Shown here one piece after another: positions 8,313-18,086 of a DNA stretch of 37,749 nucleotides (the first letter of the stretch is position 1; each line of letters begins with the position of its first letter). Under the pieces are notes generated by a model. The model searched no databases. It was not told the DNA's origin and saw nothing but the letters and a program-made list of their open reading frames with translations. The position numbers were made by a program, and so were the translations under genes. The stretch is from JBBIWA01 sp037439425 (GTDB lineage Bacteria > Acidobacteriota > Blastocatellia > RBC074), in the NCBI GenBank assembly GCA_037439425.1, contig JBBIWA010000059.1, positions 1-37,749 of the forward strand, written 5' to 3'.

Positions 8313-9395
8313 ATGAAAAGCACTGTTCCTGATGCTTCTCTGTCGTTTTGGCTCACAGTAGCTGTGCGGGTATTGGTTGTCATCATCTTCTGTTTCACCG
8401 GTGCCGGCTTAGTCGCGGCGCAACGTCTTATCCCCATGGCCCTAGTCGAAAAGGGAGAAAGGGGGAGCAAAAACTTCGCTTCCTCTTTCGGATTGCTTCC
8501 GCCTCCCGCTGGTAGTGAGGTGGCTGGAAGCGAGCCAGAGCTCAACCTCGATCTGTTTCACACGCTGTATTGCACCGGAGCAGGCAATCTCGACCCGCCG
8601 CCCGAAACGGGAGGGCGTCAAAGCCAGGAACTGGATCCAGCGACTCGGCGTCCGGAAGATCCGCTCCCCAGTGTGGAAGACGAGATAACGGGTCAGGAAG
8701 ATACCCCTTCAGTCATCGCGCTGGATTCTAACTGGAGGGCTGAGAGAGAGAGCAGGAGATTTGATATTGAACACATTGGATTTGATTGGCGGTCAGCCTT
8801 CAAGCAATCAATGCTCTTTCTGACCATCATGCATGCCTTCAGATTAGCCACTGAAGATGGGACACGGGCTGAGTTGAAAGGGCCGTTTTTCAAAGACTAC
8901 TTTACGGCCTTAAAGAATCTGAAGGGGTGGCATGATGGAGACCCGTTCATCGTCAACTATATCGGCCACCCCATGCAGGGAGCCGTCAGCGGCTACATCC
9001 AGATTCATAATGATCCGAAAGGCAGGCGCCAAGAAGTGAGCCTGAAGAGTGAATACTGGAAAAGCCGCCTCAAGGCTATGGGCTGGAGCGCCCTCTTCAG
9101 CACGCAATTTGAGATCGGACCGCTGAGTGAGGCCTCGCTGGGCAATATCGGGAAGCGGCCCTACCGTCACCATAAAAATCCGATGGCTTACGTGGATCTG
9201 GTGGTTACGCCGACGATTGGCACCGCCTGGTTGATCGGTGAAGATGTGCTGGATAAATATATAGTGCGCCCCTTGGAAGAGAGAATCAGCAATGGCTTTG
9301 TGCGGATTTTGATCCGAGGCTTTCTCAGTCCCAGTCGCGCTTTTGCCAATCTGCTGCGCGGCAAAAGGTTCTGGCACCGCGACGACCGGAAATAA
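8313..9395 (+). CDS. Exported protein of unknown function, DUF3943-like
   Basis: The product has about 360 residues from the ATG at 8313, which is preceded by AAGGAAAAG; an upstream in-frame ATG at 8235 lies inside the likely promoter. A hydrophobic segment near residues 12-36 ending in AQR looks like a signal peptide or membrane anchor. A low-complexity, acidic stretch follows, then a conserved-looking part: a helical segment with FNDWR-like aromatic residues, IVNYIGHPMQGAVSGYIQIHND, a Trp-rich region and PTIGTAWLIGEDVLDKYI. The NYIGHPxxG and G-E-D pattern resembles DUF3943, a family of envelope proteins of unknown role, but this is a weak call from memory. It sits between the DUF4912 gene and the GH57 enzyme, on the same strand. 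Confidence 0.6.
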   Translation: MKSTVPDASLSFWLTVAVRVLVVIIFCFTGAGLVAAQRLIPMALVEKGERGSKNFASSFGLLPPPAGSEVAGSEPELNLDLFHTLYCTGAGNLDPPPETGGRQSQELDPATRRPEDPLPSVEDEITGQEDTPSVIALDSNWRAERESRRFDIEHIGFDWRSAFKQSMLFLTIMHAFRLATEDGTRAELKGPFFKDYFTALKNLKGWHDGDPFIVNYIGHPMQGAVSGYIQIHNDPKGRRQEVSLKSEYWKSRLKAMGWSALFSTQFEIGPLSEASLGNIGKRPYRHHKNPMAYVDLVVTPTIGTAWLIGEDVLDKYIVRPLEERISNGFVRILIRGFLSPSRAFANLLRGKRFWHRDDRK

Positions 9396-9550
9396 AAAAG
9401 GCAATACAAAGAGCAAAGAGACTGCCACTACCTTTGAGCCTTTGATCTTTGCCTGTAACTACTGCGGCCGGGGAGCTCCCCTTCACTACTCATTAGAGAT
9501 GGTTTGCCCTTCCGGAGCCAGGTAGTTATCTTCGCCTTTTAATTCTCTCT
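9396..9550. other. Spacer with CAAAG/CTTTG repeats and a GGGGAGCTCCCC palindrome
   Basis: The gap before the branching enzyme holds CAAAGAGCAAAGAG and its mirror CTTTGAGCCTTTGATCTTTG, which could pair, and a 12-bp perfect palindrome GGGGAGCTCCCC (9470-9481). No ribosome binding site is seen in front of the ATG at 9551. Confidence 0.4.
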
Positions 9551-11167
9551 ATGGCTACCGGCTACCTCAGTTTGGTGCTGCACGCGCACCTACCCTTTGT
9601 GCGCCATCCTGAATATCCAGATTTTCTTGAAGAGGACTGGTTCTACGAAGCGATCAGCGAAACTTATATCCCACTGTTGGTGGCCTTCAACACGCTGCGG
9701 GCGGAAGGCGTGCGCTTTCGCCTCACCATGTCGCTGACGCCGCCGCTGTGCGAGATGCTTGTAGATCCGCTGCTCGGGCAGCGCTACGCGCAACGGATCG
9801 AGAAGCTGTGCGAGCTGGCAGAAAAAGAAGTCGCACGCACGGCTAGCGCTGCACCGCAATTTCACTCAGCGGCGCGAATGTATCAGCGCCACTTCAACGA
9901 ATGCCGCGAGGTCTTTGAGAACCAGTATCAGCGCCATCTGCTGCGGGGCTTCCGCGAGCTGCAAGACGAAGGCTACCTGGAGATCATCACCTGCTCGGCG
10001 ACGCACGGCTTTCTGCCGCTGATCTCAAATGAAGAGGCCAAACGCGCGCAGATTCAGATCGCGCGGACCAATTACCTCAAGCATTTTGGGCGCGAGCCGC
10101 GCGGCATCTGGCTTGCCGAATGTGCCTTCACTCCTGGCGATGATCGCTTTTTGCGCGAGGCTGGAATCAAGTTCTTCTTCGCCGATGCGCACGCGATTTT
10201 GTACGGCACGCCGCGCCCGCGCCGGGGCATTTACGCGCCGGTCGTCACACCGGAGGGCATCGCGGTCTTCGCGCGCGACACCGAAACAAGCCAGCAGGTG
10301 TGGAGTTCGGAGCTGGGTTATCCGGGCGACCCTCTCTATCGCGAGTTTTACCGCGATCTCGGCTACGATGCGCCCGATTATGACTACATCAAACCCTACC
10401 TGCACAGTGATGGGGTGCGCCGCAACGTCGGCATTAAATATCACCGCATCACAGGCAAAGTCCCATTGCATATGAAAGAGCCATATGTGCCGGAGTGGGC
10501 GACGGAGCGCGCCGCCGTGCATGCAGGCAACTTTATGTTCAATCGCCAGGCGCAAGCGCGTCACCTGAAAGCGAGGCTAGGGCGGGAGCCGATGATCGTT
10601 GCCCCTTACGATGCCGAGCTGTTCGGCCACTGGTGGTTCGAAGGTCCCCAATTTCTTTACTTCTTGTTCAAGAAACTCTACTACGATCAGGACGAAATTC
10701 AACTGATCTCGCCGATAGATTATTTGCAGATTTTCCCCGATAACCAGAGACAGACTCCCTCAGCCTCATCCTGGGGTGCGGAAGGTTACAATCGTGTCTG
10801 GCTCAATCGGCAAACAGACTGGATCTATCTGCATCAGCAGGTGGCCGAGCAGCGGATGGTTGAATTGGCTCTGCGCTTCCCAACCTCTGATGGATTGCTG
10901 CGACGAGCGCTTAATCAAGCGGCGCGCGAACTGCTGCTGGCCGAGTCTTCCGATTGGGCTTTTATTATCACTACGGGCACGATGACGCAGTACGCGGTCA
11001 AGCGCTTCAAAGATCACATCCACCGTTTCACCCGCCTCTACGAGATGATCATCGCAGGCCAGATTGATGAGGACTGGCTGGCCGACGTCGAGAGCAAAGA
11101 TAGCATTTTTCAGGAGCTGGATTATCGCGTCTACCATCCGCAGGGGGGGCCACAGGGAGGGGGATGA
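9551..11167 (+). CDS. GH57 1,4-alpha-glucan branching enzyme (DUF1957 type)
   Basis: GH57 branching enzymes cut alpha-1,4 glucan chains and re-attach them as alpha-1,6 branches, making glycogen-like polymers. The 538-residue product has the family motifs in order: LHAHLPFVRHPE (10-21); SATHGF (about 154-159); GIWLAECAF with the likely nucleophile Glu190; and YDAELFGHWWFEG with the likely acid/base Asp354. These positions fit the characterised archaeal and Thermus branching enzymes of this family. The C-terminal third is helical, as in those enzymes. There is no signal peptide, so it acts in the cytoplasm. A role in storage glucan synthesis is likely. The DUF4912 gene upstream is a frequent neighbour. 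Confidence 0.9.
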   Translation: MATGYLSLVLHAHLPFVRHPEYPDFLEEDWFYEAISETYIPLLVAFNTLRAEGVRFRLTMSLTPPLCEMLVDPLLGQRYAQRIEKLCELAEKEVARTASAAPQFHSAARMYQRHFNECREVFENQYQRHLLRGFRELQDEGYLEIITCSATHGFLPLISNEEAKRAQIQIARTNYLKHFGREPRGIWLAECAFTPGDDRFLREAGIKFFFADAHAILYGTPRPRRGIYAPVVTPEGIAVFARDTETSQQVWSSELGYPGDPLYREFYRDLGYDAPDYDYIKPYLHSDGVRRNVGIKYHRITGKVPLHMKEPYVPEWATERAAVHAGNFMFNRQAQARHLKARLGREPMIVAPYDAELFGHWWFEGPQFLYFLFKKLYYDQDEIQLISPIDYLQIFPDNQRQTPSASSWGAEGYNRVWLNRQTDWIYLHQQVAEQRMVELALRFPTSDGLLRRALNQAARELLLAESSDWAFIITTGTMTQYAVKRFKDHIHRFTRLYEMIIAGQIDEDWLADVESKDSIFQELDYRVYHPQGGPQGGG

Positions 11168-11221
11168 GAGCAAAGCGCAGCTGTAGCTCTGAGCTCCTGG
11201 CCCTCATCTTTCATCCTGGGT

Positions 11222-12055
11222 ATGGGTTCATTGCCGATTGTCATTGAGCCTCGGTTCTCCCTTGAGCGACGCACCGCAGTTCGGCGCGCGCTCGAATTGC
11301 CCGTGCAGTCTGGCTATTTGCTCCTCTATCTTCTCCAGTCTCAGATCGAAGGTATTGCTAGTGGGGCGACGCTTCTGGTTAACCCTCATCAAAGAGTGTC
11401 GCTGGCAGCAGGTTGGGGACGTAGCGACCTGCTGCTGGTGCGTCTTGCACCAGAATTGCTGCTTGAAACGGCCACGCGGTTGCGCCTGGGGCGGCAAGGA
11501 GCCAATTTACTCTTCCGCCGACCATTGACTCCCATTACCGATGACCGGCAATTGAGTGACACGCTGGAGAGTCTGAATCGGGAGCTGGTAGAAGGTGAGA
11601 CTGGATGGCGCGAAGTGATCGGCTCGCTGGTGAACCAGTTGGCGATCTATCTGCTGCGAGCTCACATCAACGTGCAACGGTCGGATGAGCTCGAGCTATC
11701 GCGAGTCGGAATCGTGGACCGCCGCTTGCGCCGGGCGCTTGAGTTTATGCACGATCATTGCGACCGCGAATTGAGCTTGCCGGAAATTGCCAGGACGGCC
11801 TACCTGAGTACCTTTCATTTCGCCAGACTTTTCAAGAAACTCACCGGCACCACACCTCACGCTTATCTGGCCTCATTGCGGATAGAGCGGGCGCGGCGGA
11901 TGCTGGCTGAAACCGATCTGCCGATTGCCGAAGTCGGTTCGCGCGTCGGCTACGGGAGCCAGAGCCACTTCACCAAGCTCTTTCGTGAAGCGACCGGACT
12001 GACGCCCAAAGCGTTTCGCCAGGCAGCTCAAAGCAGATGCGGGGCGAACTGTTAG
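11222..12055 (+). CDS. AraC-family transcriptional regulator
   Basis: The 277-residue product ends in the two helix-turn-helix motifs of AraC/XylS regulators (about 165-270): LSLPEIARTAYLSTFHFARLFKKLTGTTPHAYL, then the linking helix RIERARRMLAETDLPIAEVG and GYGSQSHFTKLFREATGLTPKAFR. The N-terminal part (1-150) looks like a small sensor or cupin-like domain but carries no recognisable ligand motif. The gene converges on the di-haem peroxidase gene and follows the branching enzyme by 54 bases. Its targets are unknown. Confidence 0.85.
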   Translation: MGSLPIVIEPRFSLERRTAVRRALELPVQSGYLLLYLLQSQIEGIASGATLLVNPHQRVSLAAGWGRSDLLLVRLAPELLLETATRLRLGRQGANLLFRRPLTPITDDRQLSDTLESLNRELVEGETGWREVIGSLVNQLAIYLLRAHINVQRSDELELSRVGIVDRRLRRALEFMHDHCDRELSLPEIARTAYLSTFHFARLFKKLTGTTPHAYLASLRIERARRMLAETDLPIAEVGSRVGYGSQSHFTKLFREATGLTPKAFRQAAQSRCGANC

Positions 12056-12062
12056 TTCGCCC
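12042..12062. terminator. Tight hairpin overlapping the AraC-gene stop codon
   Basis: GGGCGAACT (12042-12050) and AGTTCGCCC (12054-12062) form a perfect 9-bp stem with a 3-base GTT loop. The TAG stop codon (12053-12055) falls at the loop edge. There is no T-run, so it could be a factor-assisted or bidirectional terminator between the two converging genes, or a stability element. Confidence 0.5.
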
Positions 12063-12214
12063 AGAACTGGTTAAAGCGCACCTGTCTGGCAAGCGGTCGC
12101 TTCACTGAGTCTCTGTGCCGGAAGAGACTTGGGAAAGAGCTCTTGTCTCGGTGAGGGAGACCGACGGCGAACTGATCGCTTCGCCGGACCCGCGATGTTG
12201 CGCAGCGGTTAAGG

Positions 12215-14206
12215 CTATGGCTTGCCCTGGCCACTGAGTATCTCCAGTGAGTAATTGATCCTGGTGTTGAGCGGGGCATAGAATTGCACTACGACCATCA
12301 GGCTGGTTCCGGGCGCTAACTCTCCCTCTGGCAGAAAGAGGCGCAGGTAGGGCAGACCAGGGACTGGCGTGTGGCTGGTTATTCCCTCAGCTCCAATCAC
12401 TCTGACGGCTGGCGGTAGATTCTTGAAACAGAGGATCAGATGCGTATCAATCGTCTCGCTGCTGAAATTGCTGAGTTTCAAACGGTGAATCTGCATCCGG
12501 CGCCACGGGTCTGGTGCGGAGGGGTATTGCCTGACTGTCACACGCGAGGTCACATTGAGAAACTCCAGTCCGAGATCACGGCGCGTGAGTGGATCGTTGT
12601 TTGACCGGCACAAGCCGCTGGCCATCAGCCCATCAATGGCTCCGAGTGCTGCCAGATCTGGGCGATAAACCGAGTAGGTCAAATCTCGCTCGTTCAGCTC
12701 AAAGGTGTCAGTAGTCGAATTGGGATCGAAGCGCACAAAGGCCGGATCGTAGAGGGCGTTTTCGAGGAAGTCAACCAGCGCGTCAATCTCTCGTGCGTTC
12801 AGGCCAAGACCAGGCGGCGAATTCGGGCCGCGCGGGTGCGTGAAGCGCGGCGTCACATTACCGGCAGCAGCGGCAATCGGGTCTTGCGGAATGCCAGCGT
12901 TGAAATACTCGACCACTTCGCGCACGGAGCCAAACAGCGCCGAGTGCATCAATTGGCCGCCGGAATCTTTCAGTTGGCGCAATGTCAGGACGCGGAATTT
13001 GAAGTTGTCCTCAGCGCGTCCGGTAATGTCGCCGCGCCCGATGTCGCGATGATCGGGGTTGCCGAGCGCCTGGCGCGCCAATTCCTGCAACGGATGATCG
13101 CCAATGCCGAGGTTGTAGAAGTTCTCTTCGACCAGCTTGCCTGCTTCATCTCCCAGCTGCTTGTTGAGCATCGGGCCGCTGTGGCAGGAGATGCAATTGG
13201 CTCCGCCCTGCGCGGTGTCTTTGACAAACAATAACGCGCCGCGAAGCTGGCGCTCGGTCAGGGCTGTGTCATCGCCGGCCAGGAAGCGGTCCCAAGGCGT
13301 GTTGCGCGTCACCACTGTGCGCAGGAAAGCCGCCACTGCGCGCCCGATGGTGTCATCGTTGATCAGGTCATCGAGATTGCCTGAGGCAGCATACCTGGCA
13401 GCCTCTTCCGGAAAAGCCTCCTGAAAGAGTTTGACGTAGACGCGCGATTGCTGGAGCGCATCTTTCTGGGTTTCGAGCATGCGGTGAGCATCAAAGGCGA
13501 TCTCAGCCAGATTCTCGCCCGCCGGCAGACCACGCGGGTTGTTCGGATCACCTGGGGGTTGGCCCGCCTTGCCGCCCAACAAGAGGCGATTGTTGAAAGC
13601 AAAGCCGATCATGCTGGGCGATAGCCTGGGCACCGAGTCCACCGCGTCGAAGCGTCCATCCTGTAACATCTGTCCATTGACGATGTGTTGAATCCCTGTC
13701 GGAATGAGGTCAATCATTTCCGGCTGCAAACGGCGGCGGACATGAAAATTGCCGAAGGCATCGGTGTAGCCACGACCTTCACCGCCCAGGGCGAGATTTC
13801 TCACCTGCCCGGCACGGCCAGCGACCTCACCCAGATGGCACGATCCGCAAGAGGCGGTTTGAGCCGTACTCATCATCCCGCCAAACTCGGGCCGAATGCG
13901 ATTGGTTCGCACCGGATCGAAGAAGAGCTGCTTGCCCAGGTAACGCTTGGCTTCCGTAATGGCGAAGCGCGGATCAATCGTGACGCCATCGGCAAGCGTG
14001 GGCTGAGGCAGGTCTTCATTGCGCGCTGGCACTTTCAGCTTATCGAGGCTACCCACCCGAGCGATAATGGCCTGGCGCAACTCACGCGCCAGCTCGGCAA
14101 TCGATTGCTGTGAAGCGGCCGTGACACTTTCTTGGCTGGCACCATAAAGAACCGCACTGAGGAGGGCGAGAAGAAGCAATTTGAGCTTGCGTTCCGGTTG
14201 GGGCAT
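12215..14206 (-). CDS. Di-haem cytochrome c peroxidase-like protein with extra C-terminal domain
   Basis: Proteins of this family reduce hydrogen peroxide, or in MauG/MbnH relatives modify other proteins, in the periplasm using two c-type haems. The 663-residue precursor has a signal peptide (about 1-30, KLKLLLLALLSAVLYGAS). It has two CxxCH haem sites, C120-GS-CH124 and C338-IS-CH342, in the usual family spacing. Residues after about 540 form a beta-rich segment (LKLSNFSSETIDTHLILCF..., PYLRLFLPEGELAPGTSLMVVVQF) that normal bacterial peroxidases lack. Similar tails occur on other acidobacterial exported proteins. The ATG at 14206 has an AGAGG 7 bases upstream. The physiological substrate cannot be told. 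Confidence 0.85.
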   Translation of the reverse strand: MPQPERKLKLLLLALLSAVLYGASQESVTAASQQSIAELARELRQAIIARVGSLDKLKVPARNEDLPQPTLADGVTIDPRFAITEAKRYLGKQLFFDPVRTNRIRPEFGGMMSTAQTASCGSCHLGEVAGRAGQVRNLALGGEGRGYTDAFGNFHVRRRLQPEMIDLIPTGIQHIVNGQMLQDGRFDAVDSVPRLSPSMIGFAFNNRLLLGGKAGQPPGDPNNPRGLPAGENLAEIAFDAHRMLETQKDALQQSRVYVKLFQEAFPEEAARYAASGNLDDLINDDTIGRAVAAFLRTVVTRNTPWDRFLAGDDTALTERQLRGALLFVKDTAQGGANCISCHSGPMLNKQLGDEAGKLVEENFYNLGIGDHPLQELARQALGNPDHRDIGRGDITGRAEDNFKFRVLTLRQLKDSGGQLMHSALFGSVREVVEYFNAGIPQDPIAAAAGNVTPRFTHPRGPNSPPGLGLNAREIDALVDFLENALYDPAFVRFDPNSTTDTFELNERDLTYSVYRPDLAALGAIDGLMASGLCRSNNDPLTRRDLGLEFLNVTSRVTVRQYPSAPDPWRRMQIHRLKLSNFSSETIDTHLILCFKNLPPAVRVIGAEGITSHTPVPGLPYLRLFLPEGELAPGTSLMVVVQFYAPLNTRINYSLEILSGQGKP

Positions 14207-14389
14207 AGGAAAACCTCTACTGATATAGAATTCCCGGATGAGAGACAGGACTGAGCTGGCTGCGAGCCGATTGACGACGAGTGAGACGGCTAAACGACCT
14301 CTTTGCCGGATATCCAGTGATGGGGGGAGTCTAAAGCAGACCCAGCCAGGCTGTCAATTACAATATTTTTTCGCTCGCTGTAGCAAAGT
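14207..14389. other. Divergent intergenic region between peroxidase and Rrf2 genes
   Basis: This region of about 180 bases must hold the promoter of the peroxidase gene (minus strand) and leads to the Rrf2 promoter. Its right end is AT-rich (CAATTACAATATTTTTT, 14354-14370). No confident minus-strand promoter could be picked. Confidence 0.35.
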
Positions 14390-14420
14390 ACCTGACAAAA
14401 AAGTCAGGTTGTGGTAAAGT
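14390..14420 (+). promoter_or_regulatory. Rrf2-gene promoter with overlapping IscR/Rrf2-type operator
   Basis: ACCTGAC (14390-14396) and GTCAGGT (14403-14409) form a perfect inverted repeat with a 6-base A-rich spacer. This is the shape of IscR type-1 and related Rrf2 sites. The left arm contains CTGACA (14392-14397), a 5/6 match to the -35 consensus. Seventeen bases later TAAAGT (14415-14420) matches 4/6 of the -10. A regulator bound here would cover the -35, which predicts repression of the Rrf2 gene by its own product. Confidence 0.7.
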
Positions 14421-14450
14421 TAACTTCGCTCTGAAAGGGAGTCGGTAAAA

Positions 14451-14921
14451 GTGAAGATCACAGCCCAGGAAGAATATGGATTGCGTTGCGTGTTGCAGCT
14501 TGCCCGGCAGGCCCAGCACCGCCTCGTGATGGTGCGTGATATTGCTGAGCAGGAAGGCCTGTCGGTCGCTTACGTGGAGAAGCTGCTGTGGATCTTGAGC
14601 CGGAGCGGGATTGCTGAAAGCGTGCGCGGGCCCAAGGGCGGTTATCGTCTGGCGCGGCCTTGCACGGAGATCTCCATCGGGGAAGTGATGCGCGCCCTCG
14701 GAGGCATCCCTTCCAAGGAGGAGATCTGCTCCCAGTTTACGGGCAATCAACAGACCTGTGTTCATCATCAGGATTGCGGTCTGCGCCCGGTCTGGGTCAG
14801 TATCACCGATTTTGTGCATAGCGTCTTTGATAAGATCCCGATCTCAACCCTGTTGCAGGGTGAGCTGGATGTCAAGATGGTGCAAATGAGTGAGAAATCC
14901 CAGATCCTGATGCCCAATTAA
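14451..14921 (+). CDS. Rrf2-family transcriptional regulator of the SUF operon (IscR/SufR-like)
   Basis: Rrf2 regulators such as IscR sense iron-sulfur cluster status and control cluster-assembly genes. The 156-residue product has the N-terminal winged helix (MKITAQEEYGLRCVLQLA, VRDIAEQEGLSVAYVEKLL, SVRGPKGGYRLARP). Its three cysteines, C93, C103 and C109, are spaced C-x9-C-x5-C, where E. coli IscR has C92, C98 and C104. This suggests it binds a cluster with somewhat altered spacing. The start is GTG at 14451, with AAGGGAG nine bases upstream. It is the first gene before sufB, and two operator-like sites flank it. Confidence 0.88.
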   Translation: MKITAQEEYGLRCVLQLARQAQHRLVMVRDIAEQEGLSVAYVEKLLWILSRSGIAESVRGPKGGYRLARPCTEISIGEVMRALGGIPSKEEICSQFTGNQQTCVHHQDCGLRPVWVSITDFVHSVFDKIPISTLLQGELDVKMVQMSEKSQILMPN

Positions 14922-14946
14922 AGAGCGGCCCTTTTTTTGAGCCTAA

Positions 14947-14966
14947 ACCTGACTCTTTTGTCATCT
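14947..14966 (+). promoter_or_regulatory. Second Rrf2-type operator-like site before sufB
   Basis: ACCTGAC (14947-14953), six bases, then GTCATCT (14960-14966) repeats the 7-6-7 layout of the site at 14390-14409. The left arm is identical and the right arm matches 5 of 7. It lies about 95 bases before the sufB start. A good -10 at the right distance was not found, so the promoter here is uncertain. Confidence 0.5.
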
Positions 14967-15061
14967 TTAGTTCTTGCCGCTTGCCCGCATTGGTTAGTGG
15001 TTGATGTGTGACGGGCAAATGGCAGCTAAAAACTGACCAGGAGGAGCCAAGAGGAGTAAAG

Positions 15062-16495
<1,434 letters not shown>

Positions 16496-16574
16496 CAAAT
16501 TAACCACGAAGGACCACCAAGCAAACAAATCTCCTTCGTGCTTCGAGCAGTGGGAAAGTGTGGAGAAGTAGAGA

Positions 16575-17342
16575 ATGCTAGAGATTCGGAATTTGCATGC
16601 CGGCATTGACGGCCGGGAGATTTTGAAAGGTCTGGATTTGACCGTCAAGGCGGGTGAGGTTCACGCCATTATGGGGCCGAACGGTTCGGGCAAGAGCACG
16701 CTGGCCAAGGTGCTGGCAGGCCATCCATCTTATCAGGTCACTGAGGGCGAGGTTATTTATCAAGGCCAGAATCTGCTGGCGTTGGCTCCGGACGAAAGGG
16801 CGCGCGCAGGCCTCTTTATGGCCTTCCAGTATCCGATTGAGATTCCTGGCGTGAGCAATGCCAACTTCTTGCGGACGGCTTATAACGAGATTCGCCGGGC
16901 CAGAGGCGAAGAGGAGCTCGACCCGCTGGAATTTGATGATCTGCTGCGCGAGAAACTGAAGGTGGTCGAAATGGATCCGAGCTTCATCAATCGCTCGGTC
17001 AATGAAGGTTTCTCCGGCGGCGAGAAGAAACGCAACGAGATTTTGCAAATGGCGGTGCTGGCGCCCAAGCTGGCTGTGCTGGATGAGACCGATTCGGGAC
17101 TTGACATTGACGCTTTGCGGATTGTGGCCAGTGGGATCAATCAATTGACCGCGCCGGACAATGCGGTGATCCTGGTGACCCATTACCAACGCTTGCTCAA
17201 TTACATCACCCCGGATCGGGTCCACGTGCTCTTCAACGGGCGGATCGTCAAATCAGGCGGGAAGGAGCTGGCCCTGGAGTTGGAAGCGAAGGGCTACGAC
17301 TGGGTCAAGGAGTCTAACGGGCAGCGGCCGGCCCGGGTCTGA
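16575..17342 (+). CDS. sufC: Fe-S cluster assembly ATPase SufC
   Basis: SufC is the ABC-type ATPase that drives conformational change in the SufBCD scaffold; it has no membrane partner. The 255-residue product has Walker A GPNGSGKST (34-42), the Q-loop in FMAFQYP, the signature SGGEKKR (147-153), Walker B LAVLDETD (166-173) and the switch His in VTHYQRLL. The ETDSGLD wording after Walker B is the SufC hallmark. The start follows GGAGAAGTAGAG. The 79-base gap after sufB includes TTAACCACGAAGGACCAC, a phrase resembling one upstream of the TonB receptor. Confidence 0.96.
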   Translation: MLEIRNLHAGIDGREILKGLDLTVKAGEVHAIMGPNGSGKSTLAKVLAGHPSYQVTEGEVIYQGQNLLALAPDERARAGLFMAFQYPIEIPGVSNANFLRTAYNEIRRARGEEELDPLEFDDLLREKLKVVEMDPSFINRSVNEGFSGGEKKRNEILQMAVLAPKLAVLDETDSGLDIDALRIVASGINQLTAPDNAVILVTHYQRLLNYITPDRVHVLFNGRIVKSGGKELALELEAKGYDWVKESNGQRPARV

Positions 17343-17438
17343 GCGAGCGCTGCTTCTTCAGCCGGTAATCCAAAGGCTTGAGCCTCAGAGGGCAGATAGC
17401 CTGAAATGCTCCCGAGCAGATGACATTGGAGGTGAGTT

Positions 17439-17747
17439 ATGGCAGAGTTTGTAAAGGTGGCCAGGGCCGATGAAATCTCTTCCGGCCAGGGCAAACTGGT
17501 TGAAGTTGGTGGCAGAAGGATTGCCCTGTTCAACGTGGGCGGCTCCTTTTACGCCATTGACGATATGTGCACTCATCGGGGCGGCCCGCTTTCAGAAGGG
17601 GTGCTCAGTGGTCTGGAAGTGACCTGTCCCTGGCACGGGGCGGCCTTCAATGTCACGACGGGTGAGTGCACTCGCTTCCCAGCGACTCAAGCAGTTGCTC
17701 GGTATCAGGTCCGCCTCATTGGCGACAGTGTCGAAGTTGAGGTGTAA
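17439..17747 (+). CDS. Rieske [2Fe-2S] domain protein
   Basis: The 102-residue product is a single Rieske domain of the non-haem ferredoxin (NirD/BphF-like) kind. The cluster ligands are C44-T-H46 and C63-P-W-H66, with the usual 16 residues between them. No membrane segment or catalytic domain is attached, so it is a soluble electron carrier. A strong GGAGGTG lies 7 bases before the ATG. It stands between sufC and the ferredoxin gene. A Rieske protein in this position is also known from other suf operons and may supply electrons for cluster assembly; that role is inference. Confidence 0.9.
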   Translation: MAEFVKVARADEISSGQGKLVEVGGRRIALFNVGGSFYAIDDMCTHRGGPLSEGVLSGLEVTCPWHGAAFNVTTGECTRFPATQAVARYQVRLIGDSVEVEV

Positions 17748-17798
17748 CTGACTTGGTAGAGTCACATATCACTCACTAGGAGAAAGGAAACTAAGAGC

Positions 17799-18065
17799 AT
17801 GGCTACATATGTAATCTGCGAACCTTGTATCGGGACCAAGGACACGGCTTGCGTGGATGTCTGTCCGGTTGATTGCATCCATCCCCGGAAGGACGAGCCG
17901 GAGTTTGAAACCTCTGAGATGCTCTATATTGATCCGAACGAATGCATCGACTGCGGCGCCTGCCAGCCAGCCTGCCCGGTAGAAGCGATCTTCCGCGAAG
18001 ATGATATTCCTGAGAAGTGGCAGCATTTCCTTCAGATCAATGCTGACTACTACGCTAATCGGTAG
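17799..18065 (+). CDS. fdxA: Ferredoxin, probable [3Fe-4S][4Fe-4S] (7Fe) type
   Basis: The 88-residue product resembles the FdxA/7Fe ferredoxins. Aligned by eye to Azotobacter ferredoxin I, the predicted 3Fe-4S ligands are C10, C18 and C59, and the 4Fe-4S ligands are C49, C52, C55 and C22. The position of the non-ligand cysteine C11 of that protein is threonine here (T13), which favours a 3Fe rather than a 4Fe first cluster. C7 and C26 are extra. AGGAGAAAGG lies upstream of the ATG. It lies inside the suf operon, so electron delivery to cluster assembly is plausible but unproven. Confidence 0.88.
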   Translation: MATYVICEPCIGTKDTACVDVCPVDCIHPRKDEPEFETSEMLYIDPNECIDCGACQPACPVEAIFREDDIPEKWQHFLQINADYYANR

Positions 18066-18086
18066 TCGGTTATCTTGAATGCTCGA

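Noticed and set aside
10025..10564. 179-codon minus-strand frame inside the branching enzyme gene
   Set aside because: It is the antisense shadow of a gene whose catalytic motifs are all intact.
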